From Prevotella sp. (lineage in GTDB: Bacteria > Bacteroidota > Bacteroidia > Bacteroidales > Dysgonomonadaceae): a stretch of 12,112 nt of DNA. This document shows, piece after piece, positions 1 through 5,651 of the stretch. The DNA lies in assembly GCA_031260865.1 (NCBI GenBank), contig JAISKQ010000268.1, positions 1 to 12,112 of the forward strand, written 5' to 3'. How positions within the stretch are numbered: position 1 is the stretch's first letter; every line of letters starts with the position of its first letter. A program made the translations under genes and the position numbers. A model generated the notes under the pieces. The model did not search any database, was not told where the DNA came from, and was given only the letters and a program-made list of their open reading frames with translations.

Positions 1-408
1 AAGTTAGAAAGCCTTATCGACGAGTTTGGATTAAACAAAGTACGCAAAAATCTGGGCGACCGCCTTTCGGGAGGAGAACGCCGTCGCGCGGAAATAGCCC
101 GTTGTCTCGCCATCGACCCCAAATTCATCATGCTTGACGAACCTTTCGCGGGCGTTGACCCTATTGCCGTGCAAGACATTCAGGAGATTGTAGCCAAATT
201 GAAATACAAGAATATCGGCATCCTCATCACCGACCACAATGTGGACGAAACATTGAGTATCACCGACCGAGCCTACTTGCTGTTTGAGGGAAAAGTATTG
301 TTTCAGGGAACGGCAGAGCAATTAGCTGAAAACGAAGTCGTCAGGGAAAAATATCTGGGACGCGACTTCCTCTTGAAACGCCGTAATTTCGAGTTTCTCA
401 ACGACTAA
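1..408 (+). CDS. lptB: LptB-type ABC transporter ATP-binding protein (3' part)
   Basis: This is the C-terminal 135 codons of an ABC ATPase; the start and Walker A lie outside the window. Visible in order are the ABC signature LSGGERRR (fragment residues 22-29), the Walker B plus D-loop stretch [13 protein letters not shown] (about 42-54) and the H-loop histidine in LITDHNV. The PFAGVDP wording, the GERRR signature and a C-terminal tail ending [10 protein letters not shown] are typical of LptB, the cytoplasmic ATPase that with LptF/LptG extracts lipopolysaccharide from the inner membrane and drives it across the LptC/LptA bridge. The full protein is usually around 240-255 residues, so roughly half is missing. 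It ends 12 bp from the convergent acyltransferase gene. A branched-chain amino acid type ATPase (LivF/LivG) is the nearest alternative, but the signature and tail fit LptB better. Confidence 0.88.
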   Translation, partial: KLESLIDEFGLNKVRKNLGDRLSGGERRRAEIARCLAIDPKFIMLDEPFAGVDPIAVQDIQEIVAKLKYKNIGILITDHNVDETLSITDRAYLLFEGKVLFQGTAEQLAENEVVREKYLGRDFLLKRRNFEFLND

Positions 409-420
409 GAGACAGAAATG

Positions 421-1512
421 CTAACGTCCTCCGTCAATGACTTTCAATACGCGGGGCATGTACTTGTTCATCAGGTAATATACCGACAGGGACAACCCTA
501 TTATAAATAAAGCCGGTATTAGAAACAGCAGAATATAGGATATTTCGCTTGACGGTCTAAACACGGAAAACGATAATTTCTTTATCAACAACAGCCACGG
601 CTCATGAGTGACATAAACAAAGAAACCGGCATTCGCCAGAAACACCGAGACATGCAGTTTACCGCGGCGGATACCAGATGAAACAACATTAAACAAGAAA
701 ATAACGCCCACGATAATCCCTATGTAATGTATGTGCTTATTGAACTCGTGGTACCGGGTCGCTAAGTCGATGAGCGAAAGCGCCGGATAGAGCATCGACA
801 GATAATACATCTTGTTGAAAAACGTTGTCAGGTTTATTTTATGAAGACCGAAATACGCTCCCGCCGAAAAGAAGAACAAGCCGGCTGTGTTTAGCCCCGC
901 GATATTGAACACATCGAGATACCATAAGGCGAAAAGAACCGCCAAACCGAATATTTTCAGGTAGCGTATCGTCCAATATACAAGTGGGGTCATCACGACA
1001 ATAACAATAAGGTCGCGGACAAACCACAACGGATACACAAAAGGCGACAAGGCAACCCCACCCTCTTTTACCCAGAAAGCCATCAGAAATTCCTTTATGC
1101 CGTAATCCTTTATTTTCATATAGTCGCCCGAAAAAAGTCCTGATATAAAGGGCATATTCTCGGCGATAAAGAAAAGAGCCAAAGCTAAAAGATTCCAGAA
1201 CAAATAAGGTATAACCAAAGAATAGAACCGGCTTTTGAGCTTCGCCCCATACATATTGACATTCCACTCTTGAACATTCAGAAAAAACAAAAAGCCGGAA
1301 ATAAAATAGAATGTCGGAATCACGATTTGACCAAACACCCAAGTGATGTAATACCCTATATTCTCATAGACAGGAAACGTGACTTCAGCGCCCACGTTCT
1401 CACCTTGTATCGTATAAAGAGCGATGGATGAATGCGCGAGCACGACTACGGCTATCAATGGAAAACGAAGATAACTTATCGTCTCCGATTGGAGTTGGTC
1501 ATTGTTGATCAT
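421..1512 (-). CDS. Acyltransferase 3 family integral membrane protein
   Basis: This 363-residue, very hydrophobic protein has about ten predicted membrane segments. The N-terminal segment carries an Arg16...His27 arrangement (LRFPLIAVVVLAH) as in the acyltransferase-3 family, where this arginine and histidine are important for transferring acyl groups (often acetyl) to sugars of surface polysaccharides. Other family-like spots are FYFISGF (68-74), PLWFVRDL (161-168, typical of Bacteroidetes members) and a late THEPWL (302-307). Expected location is the inner membrane, modifying O-antigen, capsule or another glycan. The start at the ATG ending at 1512 leaves the first helix intact. It is transcribed alone, converging on lptB and divergent from the small-gene module, so genomic context gives no substrate. 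Family assignment is firm; the donor and acceptor are unknown. Confidence 0.85.
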   Translation of the reverse strand: MINNDQLQSETISYLRFPLIAVVVLAHSSIALYTIQGENVGAEVTFPVYENIGYYITWVFGQIVIPTFYFISGFLFFLNVQEWNVNMYGAKLKSRFYSLVIPYLFWNLLALALFFIAENMPFISGLFSGDYMKIKDYGIKEFLMAFWVKEGGVALSPFVYPLWFVRDLIVIVVMTPLVYWTIRYLKIFGLAVLFALWYLDVFNIAGLNTAGLFFFSAGAYFGLHKINLTTFFNKMYYLSMLYPALSLIDLATRYHEFNKHIHYIGIIVGVIFLFNVVSSGIRRGKLHVSVFLANAGFFVYVTHEPWLLLIKKLSFSVFRPSSEISYILLFLIPALFIIGLSLSVYYLMNKYMPRVLKVIDGGR

Positions 1513-1672
1513 TTAAACGAAAATAAAATTATCTCCGTAAAGTTAAAATAAAAGCACAGGAACACCGTATTTACGCGTTAAAATCTTTGCTTCACAGCGG
1601 ATATGGAGGATACAAACAAACTTTTAATATTTATTAACCATAAAAACAGTCTAAATCTGTAAAGAAAAAAAT

Positions 1673-1969
1673 ATGAAATTATCTTATTGTATGAATACAT
1701 TCATGATAATAACGACACTGTTTCCGTCTGTGGCGATCTCCCTGCGCTTGGGAGCCGCGCTGTCGCTCAAGCTTCCCGTACTGGATAAGCGACTCGACCG
1801 TAAACCTTTTAATTGCAGACCCTGCCTTACATTCCACCTCATCGGAATGTCAGTCAGCTTGACCGCCCTCCTATCCCGGTCGTCTGAACTATTTTGGACA
1901 GGAATACCGGTGGCATTCACCGTATTTCTGATTGTGAAACATATTGATAACAAAAAAATTATAAAATGA
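1673..1969 (+). CDS. Small membrane protein with CxxC motif, phage-like
   Basis: This 98-residue protein has a hydrophobic N-terminal segment (about 8-30), a central stretch LDRKPFNCRPCLTFHL (41-56) with a CxxC pair at 48-51, and a second hydrophobic region (about 55-92) that may form one or two helices, ending in a basic tail. Small membrane proteins with an xCxxCLTFxL motif resemble ones I associate with Bacteroidetes prophages and mobile elements, but I cannot name a family or function. Its stop codon overlaps the next start in an ATGA (1966-1969), so the two genes are probably translationally coupled. The upstream region is AT-rich; a box TAAATCTG at 1652-1659 is one base off the Bacteroidetes -7 consensus and could serve it. 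That the reading frame is a real gene is likely from the coupling and the motif; the role is unknown. Confidence 0.62.
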   Translation: MKLSYCMNTFMIITTLFPSVAISLRLGAALSLKLPVLDKRLDRKPFNCRPCLTFHLIGMSVSLTALLSRSSELFWTGIPVAFTVFLIVKHIDNKKIIK

Positions 1970-2160
1970 GTAAAAAATTAACGTGGGAGGTAAAGAACCT
2001 CATCGACGAAGTGGAAAAGACGCATCGCTACTCGATGAGTAAAATTTATGGGTTACACAACAAGGTTTTCGATACGAACGAAATGCCGCAATCGTGCGCC
2101 AGCTGTCTTATCCGCAAGGTGAGGGAGCTAAAGAAATGGATAGAAACAGCAAACGGTTGA
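1966..2160 (+). CDS. Small CxxC protein of unknown function
   Basis: This 64-residue, charged, soluble protein is predicted to be mostly helical. The notable part is MPQSCASCLIRKVRELKKWI (about 39-58): a CxxC pair followed by a basic amphipathic helix, which could bind a metal ion or nucleic acid together with a partner. With only two cysteines, a complete zinc site would need dimerisation or the neighbouring protein, which also has one CxxC. The start overlaps the preceding stop by four bases (ATGA), so the pair are likely co-translated and may act together. I have the impression that short proteins with this SCASC...RKVREL pattern occur in Bacteroidetes phage-like regions, but I cannot verify that here. 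Function unknown. Confidence 0.6.
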   Translation: MSKKLTWEVKNLIDEVEKTHRYSMSKIYGLHNKVFDTNEMPQSCASCLIRKVRELKKWIETANG

Positions 2161-2168
2161 AAGTCGAT

Positions 2169-2216
2169 AACCACCCCTTCAATCCTCCGCCTTTGGCAGG
2201 GTCGAGGCAGGTGGTT
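2169..2216. terminator. Possible bidirectional hairpin between convergent genes
   Basis: AACCACC at 2169-2175 pairs with GGTGGTT at 2210-2216, and an inner GCC-TTT-GGC (2189-2197) forms a second short stem. The structure fills the 64-bp gap between the small CxxC gene and the convergent repressor gene. There is no long T tract on either side, so it is a weak terminator candidate that may serve both strands. Confidence 0.35.
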
Positions 2217-2224
2217 TACTGTTC

Positions 2225-2962
2225 TCACACCATATTCGACACCCGCTGTATGATATTGAACATGTAGCGAATATCCTTGAAATTCAGTTCAAAGTCGGAA
2301 TACTCCGGCGAAGGATTCAACGAATGGCAGACAATCGTAGCCTTTTCCACATCCTGATGTATGATTTGTTTGCAAAGGATGGTGTTATCCAGAACGATTA
2401 TCCAGTTGGGATAATCGTTGGTATGCAGTTTGTCCCGCCAATGTTCCGCCCCCAGTTCGCGCCCCAGCACGATGTCTCCGTTACCTAAACTTCTGCGGGT
2501 ATCGTCGTCCATGCTGTCTCCTTTTATTTCAAACGCCATGTACCTGCCATGCCCTATCTGATCCACAATAAAATTATATTCATCCAACGGCGCGCTGTAT
2601 TCGGCGTCCCTGTATTCGTCAATGTACTTGGCGTAAGCTTTTACCGGCACAAAGGGTACGCGCATCAGGTATTTTCCGTTCGGCAACTGAAAATATTTCA
2701 CCCCCGCCTTAGTTACCAAATAAGGCTCTTCCTTATCCGAATCCGTTTTCATCATCGACCCTTCTCCCGACAACAGCCAGCTTGAGTTTATTTGCGGCAG
2801 GCGCGCCAGAATCTTTTCTATCACCTCAAGCCCTATTTTACGGTTTCCACTGATCCAGTTACTCGTCGTGTTCGGCTTTTCGTCAAGCGTATTCGCAAAA
2901 TCGATATTTGAACCTTTAAACAAATCTTCTCTTATTTTTCTGATTCTATCGTGTACTTCCAT
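2225..2962 (-). CDS. CI/LexA-like repressor with S24 peptidase domain
   Basis: This 245-residue protein has a phage-repressor architecture. Residues 1-70 form a helix-turn-helix domain of the CI type, recognisable by NTTSNWISGNRKIG and the closing INSSWLLSGEGSM. The C-terminal half is an S24 (LexA/CI/UmuD) fold: VPFVPVKAYAKYID (102-115), the serine motif FEIKGDSMDDD with Ser150, NGDIVLGREL (161-170) and a lysine at 198 (ILCKQI) in the place of the catalytic base. Such proteins bind operators as dimers and in many phages are inactivated by RecA-stimulated self-cleavage. The classical Ala-Gly cleavage dipeptide seems to be Ala-Lys here (111-112), so cleavage is uncertain. The gene is divergent from the 3225 gene, with three similar 20-bp sites between and around the starts, one beginning two bases from its own start codon, which suggests autoregulation. 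Confidence 0.88.
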   Translation of the reverse strand: MEVHDRIRKIREDLFKGSNIDFANTLDEKPNTTSNWISGNRKIGLEVIEKILARLPQINSSWLLSGEGSMMKTDSDKEEPYLVTKAGVKYFQLPNGKYLMRVPFVPVKAYAKYIDEYRDAEYSAPLDEYNFIVDQIGHGRYMAFEIKGDSMDDDTRRSLGNGDIVLGRELGAEHWRDKLHTNDYPNWIIVLDNTILCKQIIHQDVEKATIVCHSLNPSPEYSDFELNFKDIRYMFNIIQRVSNMV

Positions 2963-2963
2963 G

Positions 2964-2983
2964 ATTCACTTATTTGTGTATTA
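2964..2983. promoter_or_regulatory. Putative repressor operator O1
   Basis: ATTCACTTATTTGTGTATTA matches O2 and O3 closely and contains the shared core CAC-N6-GTG (2967-2978). It begins two bases upstream of the repressor start codon (minus strand), where a bound repressor would interfere with its own transcription or translation start. Confidence 0.55.
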
Positions 2984-3109
2984 CAGTTTCCTTTTCAAGC
3001 AGCTTTTATTAGCATCTTTTGGCTCACATTTCTCAATATACAAAGCAAATAAGACATCATAAACCCTTACCCGTTCGCCCTCAATTGATTAATATTTATT
3101 AACGCAAAT

Positions 3110-3129
3110 ATTCACTTAATTGTGTATAT
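3110..3129. promoter_or_regulatory. Putative repressor operator O2
   Basis: ATTCACTTAATTGTGTATAT differs from O1 at three positions and carries the same CAC-N6-GTG core (3113-3124). It starts 23 bp upstream of O3, about two helical turns, an arrangement that would permit cooperative dimer binding on one DNA face. Confidence 0.6.
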
Positions 3130-3132
3130 CAT

Positions 3133-3152
3133 ATTCACAAATATGTGTATAT
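3133..3152. promoter_or_regulatory. Putative repressor operator O3 within a 24-bp palindrome
   Basis: ATTCACAAATATGTGTATAT shares the CAC-N6-GTG core (3136-3147) with O1 and O2. It is part of a perfect inverted repeat with 10-bp arms TCACAAATAT (3135-3144) and ATATTTGTGA (3149-3158) around a 4-bp spacer. The site overlaps the -7 box of the rightward promoter, so binding there should repress the 3225 gene. Confidence 0.6.
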
Positions 3153-3155
3153 TTG
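3148..3155 (+). promoter_or_regulatory. Bacteroidetes -7 promoter box for the 3225 gene
   Basis: TATATTTG is a perfect match to the TAnnTTTG consensus of the Bacteroidetes primary sigma factor. It lies inside the palindromic operator. No good TTTG -33 element sits at the usual 19-21 bp; the nearest is ATTG at 3119-3122 with a 25-bp spacer. Transcription would begin near 3160. Confidence 0.5.
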
Positions 3156-3224
3156 TGATGTAATAATTATTATACACCAAATGAAAGAAATAAATCACAA
3201 ACAAACAACTAAAAAGATAAAAAA

Positions 3225-3563
3225 ATGGGAGCTTTAAAAATTGAATGTTATTGCAACGAAAGACAAATGACCGGCCTTATCAAATCCATCACAAGCCACT
3301 TATACAATTCCGACGGAATAGACGTCCCCGATTACGACGACGTAATAGGCGACATACGCGTCTGTGTATCATTCGACGCCTATATGGATACCGTAAACGT
3401 GAAAGCGTCCGAAATCCTCGACAAAGACTGGGATTTACTATACGAAGACACCGCCGTCCTCACTTCGCGGCTAAAGCCGGTTTTAGCGGAATATAACCGC
3501 GACGGCAAAGAGGCTCGTGAACAAGCGCGGAATATAGATGACGACAGATACACATACGCGTGA
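3225..3563 (+). CDS. Hypothetical protein, first gene right of the repressor
   Basis: This 112-residue, acidic, soluble protein has no signal peptide or membrane segment. I do not recognise a family. The N-terminal part (MGALKIECYCNE) looks like a beta strand, followed by a helix containing MTGLIKSITSHLYNS, an acidic loop DVPDYDDVIGD (33-43), another strand (IRVCVSFDAY) and helices; the C-terminus is rich in Arg, Asp and Glu. Its ATG lies inside a very short upstream frame (3181-3237). Position directly downstream of an operator-covered promoter and divergent from a CI-type repressor is where phages place an early regulator (a Cro-like, antirepressor or accessory protein), but nothing in the sequence shows a DNA-binding fold. 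The gene is believable because of its length, promoter and continuous codon use. Confidence 0.6.
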   Translation: MGALKIECYCNERQMTGLIKSITSHLYNSDGIDVPDYDDVIGDIRVCVSFDAYMDTVNVKASEILDKDWDLLYEDTAVLTSRLKPVLAEYNRDGKEAREQARNIDDDRYTYA

Positions 3564-3689
3564 AAAATAAAAACCATCTCTTCCCCCCTCAAAAGGAGAA
3601 ACAGTCCGGAGGGCGTAAGCGACACACCCCTGTTTGTAACCCATAACTCGCAACTTGTAACCTGTAACTTGTAACTAATAAAAAAACTC
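3564..3689. repeat. Intergenic dispersed-repeat remnant and heptamer tandem repeat
   Basis: The 126 bp between the 3225 gene and the sigma-like gene begin with a C/G-rich stretch (about 3588-3632) that resembles the palindromic intergenic repeats of Bacteroidetes. It then holds six consecutive 7-bp units at 3634-3675: TTGTAAC, CCATAAC, TCGCAAC, TTGTAAC, CTGTAAC, TTGTAAC. All end in AAC. An A-rich run precedes the next start codon. No coding capacity is apparent. Confidence 0.75.
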
Positions 3690-4295
3690 ATGCTACTATT
3701 TAACACCAACAGAAGCAATAAAGGCAAAAAATATTTTAAAAAGAATGAAGGCGTCCGGGATTTTGTTTACGCCGAAAAGGCGGAAGCCTTTAACCGCTGG
3801 TTTGAACAGAACAACCGGTCTGTCATCGAATACTTGTCGGCACGCAACTTTTTCGATAGCGACATTTTCAACGACAGCTACCTGAAGATGTACGAAAACA
3901 TCCTGTATTCGGGAAATGACGTGGATTACTATCGGTTCTACTTTGTCCGCTCCTACTTTACCAACCTGATGGCGGACAGGATCAGCCGGAACCGTTATTG
4001 TGAATTCCTTCCCTGTCATGAACAATCGGACGCGGATATTCTTTCTTTCGCCGAGTCGGAAGCGAATGTAAGAAAATTAGAAAAAGATATACTCAACTTT
4101 GTATATGTCAATTACAACATCCGCGACTTCGAGCTGTTCAAAATGTACATCAGCCTGAAACCCGCCGTCAACTACGCCTCTCTTGCCAAAATCACTGGAC
4201 TCAAAGCGCACAACATACAACGCTCTATCTCCAAAATCAGGAAAAGCGTACGCGCGAACAACGAATTTATGAAACGACGCGGGAAGTTAATTTAA
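3690..4295 (+). CDS. Sigma-70-like helix-turn-helix protein
   Basis: This 201-residue basic protein resembles the small sigma-like factors of Bacteroidetes phages and mobile elements. Residues about 32-100 look like a region-2 helical domain (RWFEQNNRSVIEYLS, then FFDSDIFNDSYLKMYENIL, comparable with the conserved acidic helix that contacts core RNA polymerase and the -10 region). Residues about 146-188 look like a region-4 helix-turn-helix: FELFKMYI, then NYASLAKITGLKAHNIQRSI and the basic SKIRKSVR. The match is distant, so it may be a true ECF-like sigma factor or a related transcription regulator that lost core binding. It is downstream of the 3225 gene in the same orientation, probably under the same operator-controlled promoter, although 126 bp of repeats separate them. 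Family-level confidence is moderate. Confidence 0.6.
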   Translation: MLLFNTNRSNKGKKYFKKNEGVRDFVYAEKAEAFNRWFEQNNRSVIEYLSARNFFDSDIFNDSYLKMYENILYSGNDVDYYRFYFVRSYFTNLMADRISRNRYCEFLPCHEQSDADILSFAESEANVRKLEKDILNFVYVNYNIRDFELFKMYISLKPAVNYASLAKITGLKAHNIQRSISKIRKSVRANNEFMKRRGKLI

Positions 4296-4308
4296 AATGA
4301 ATGTCGGT

Positions 4309-4444
4309 TATAATACCTAAGTCAGATAATTTCGTCTTCGTCATTGCGAGGAGGAACGACGAAGCAATCCATATCAACTGTTTGGATTGCTTCGGGAAGC
4401 CCTCGCAATGACGTTGTACGGTTTTTCTGCATTTGGGTATTATA
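4309..4444. repeat. Nested palindromic (MITE-like) element
   Basis: The gene-free stretch 4296-4644 is dominated by this element. Outer arms TATAATACCTAA (4309-4320) and TTGGGTATTATA (4433-4444) are inverted with one mismatch. Inside them, CGTCATTGCGAGG (4339-4351) and CCTCGCAATGACG (4401-4413) are perfect 13-bp inverted arms, and CGAAGCAATCC (4360-4370) and GGATTGCTTCG (4384-4394) are perfect 11-bp arms around a 13-bp loop. The inner CGTCATTGCGAGG...GAAGCAATCC palindrome is a dispersed intergenic repeat seen in many unrelated bacterial genomes. I see no target-site duplication. The remaining 4445-4604 is AT-rich with no gene or clear structure. Confidence 0.85.
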
Positions 4445-4626
4445 TCCCATAATCATTAATTTAAAATAAAAAAACCTTAGAAACTGTTTAAATCATCCGT
4501 AAAACATTCTCTAAGCGGGAAATTATTTTCAGTTCTCCTTCCGGGGGTGGAAATAAAGCGGGACGATAATTCTTTTTTCCACGTTCTTATTTGCACACTT
4601 TTTAGATGAAAATAAATATTTTTATC

Positions 4627-4634
4627 TACCTTTG
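4627..4634 (+). promoter_or_regulatory. Bacteroidetes -7 box upstream of ruvX
   Basis: TACCTTTG matches TAnnTTTG exactly. It ends 10 bases before the chosen ruvX start (4645), so the transcript would have a 5' leader of only a few bases. No strong TTTG is present at 19-21 bp; a TTTG at 4590-4593 is 33 bp away. The box lies inside the upstream reading-frame extension starting at 4606 and so argues against that start. Confidence 0.5.
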
Positions 4635-4644
4635 TGAAAATGTT

Positions 4645-5070
4645 ATGGGAAGACTTTTAGCGCTGGATTATGGAACCAAGCGGACAGGAATAGCAGTATC
4701 GGATACGCTGAAAATTATAGCTAACGGACTGACGACTGTCCCTACTCATACCTTGCTCAACTATTTGGCAAACTATTTGGCAAAAGAAGACGTCGAATGT
4801 ATCATTGTCGGTTTACCGAAACAAATGAATAATGAATATTCTGAAAACATGAGGCATATTCGTCCATTTGTAAAGAAACTGCAATCCGTTTATCCGGATA
4901 TCCGGATCGAATATTACGACGAGCGCTTTACGTCAGTCTTGGCACACAAAACAATTATTGAAGCAGGTTTGAAAAAGACCGACAGGCAAAACAAAGCCCT
5001 TGTGGATGAAATAAGCGCGACGATCATCCTGCGGGATTATATGGAAAGTTTACGAATACAAAACAAATAA
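4645..5070 (+). CDS. ruvX: Holliday junction resolvase-like RuvX/YqgF
   Basis: This 141-residue protein has an RNase H-like fold of the YqgF family, implicated in Holliday junction resolution and 16S rRNA 5'-end processing. Conserved elements are LALDYGTKRTGIAVSD with catalytic Asp8, IIVGLPKQMNNEYSE (53-67), the YDERFTS motif with Glu93, and NKALVDEISATIIL with Asp121; together these supply the acidic metal-binding triad. The reading frame opens at 4606, but the family starts at MGR(L/I)LA(L/I)DYGT and a promoter box lies inside the extension, so 4645 is chosen. Usual length is about 138 residues; a 12-bp in-frame tandem duplication (4759-4782) encodes NYLANYLA. It is followed after 6 bp by def, a gene pair often seen together in Bacteroidetes. 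Confidence 0.94.
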   Translation: MGRLLALDYGTKRTGIAVSDTLKIIANGLTTVPTHTLLNYLANYLAKEDVECIIVGLPKQMNNEYSENMRHIRPFVKKLQSVYPDIRIEYYDERFTSVLAHKTIIEAGLKKTDRQNKALVDEISATIILRDYMESLRIQNK

Positions 5071-5076
5071 CTACGA

Positions 5077-5640
5077 ATGATATTACCTATATATTTATAC
5101 GGACAACCAATTTTAAGAGAAGTAGCGAAAGACATAACCGCCGACTATCCCAATCTGAAAGAGCTCATCGACAATCTTTTTGAAACCATGTACCGCGCGG
5201 ATGGTATAGGATTAGCCGCTCCACAGGTAGGATTACCCATCCGCCTGTTTGTCATCGATATGGAACCGCTTGCCGAAGACAACCCCTTGTATGCCGGCTT
5301 CAAAAAAACATTTATCAATCCCCGTATTGTGGAAGAAACGGGCGAGATCGTGAAAATGGAAGAAGGTTGCCTCAGTTTACCCGGTATAAACGAAGATGTA
5401 GAGCGAGAAGAAAAAATCCGCATACAATATTTTGACGAAAATTTTGTTTTACATGATGAGGTGTATGACAATTTTTTCGCGCGTTGCATTCAACATGAAT
5501 ACGACCACATTGAAGGAAAATTGTTTATAGACCGCATATCAGGCATACGTAAACAACTGATAAAAGGAAAATTAACTAACATGATAAAAGGAAAGACCCG
5601 TTGCCATTACAAAATTAAACCGGCACAATCTAAAAACTAA
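5077..5640 (+). CDS. def: Peptide deformylase
   Basis: This 187-residue cytoplasmic metalloenzyme removes the formyl group from the N-terminal methionine of new proteins. All three signature motifs are intact: [10 protein letters not shown] (43-52), EGCLSLPG (96-103) with metal-binding Cys98, and QHEYDHIEG (139-147) with His140, catalytic Glu141 and His144. Length and the start [14 protein letters not shown] are normal for Bacteroidetes type I deformylases; the C-terminal basic tail (LIKGKL...[12 protein letters not shown]) is also usual. It is 6 bp after ruvX and 11 bp before the first export lipoprotein gene, so it is probably co-transcribed with both. Confidence 0.97.
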   Translation: MILPIYLYGQPILREVAKDITADYPNLKELIDNLFETMYRADGIGLAAPQVGLPIRLFVIDMEPLAEDNPLYAGFKKTFINPRIVEETGEIVKMEEGCLSLPGINEDVEREEKIRIQYFDENFVLHDEVYDNFFARCIQHEYDHIEGKLFIDRISGIRKQLIKGKLTNMIKGKTRCHYKIKPAQSKN

Positions 5641-5651
5641 CAAACCACATT

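Noticed and set aside
839..1342. Minus-strand 167-residue frame inside the acyltransferase gene
   Set aside because: Alternate frame of the same strand without recognisable features; the 363-residue frame carries the family motifs.
1538..1545. Minus-strand promoter box for the acyltransferase (TAACTTTA)
   Set aside because: One mismatch from TAnnTTTG and no -33 element, so too weak to list as a feature.
4606..4644. N-terminal extension of RuvX from the ATG at 4606
   Set aside because: The 13 extra residues do not belong to the family's conserved start, and a -7 promoter box lies within them.
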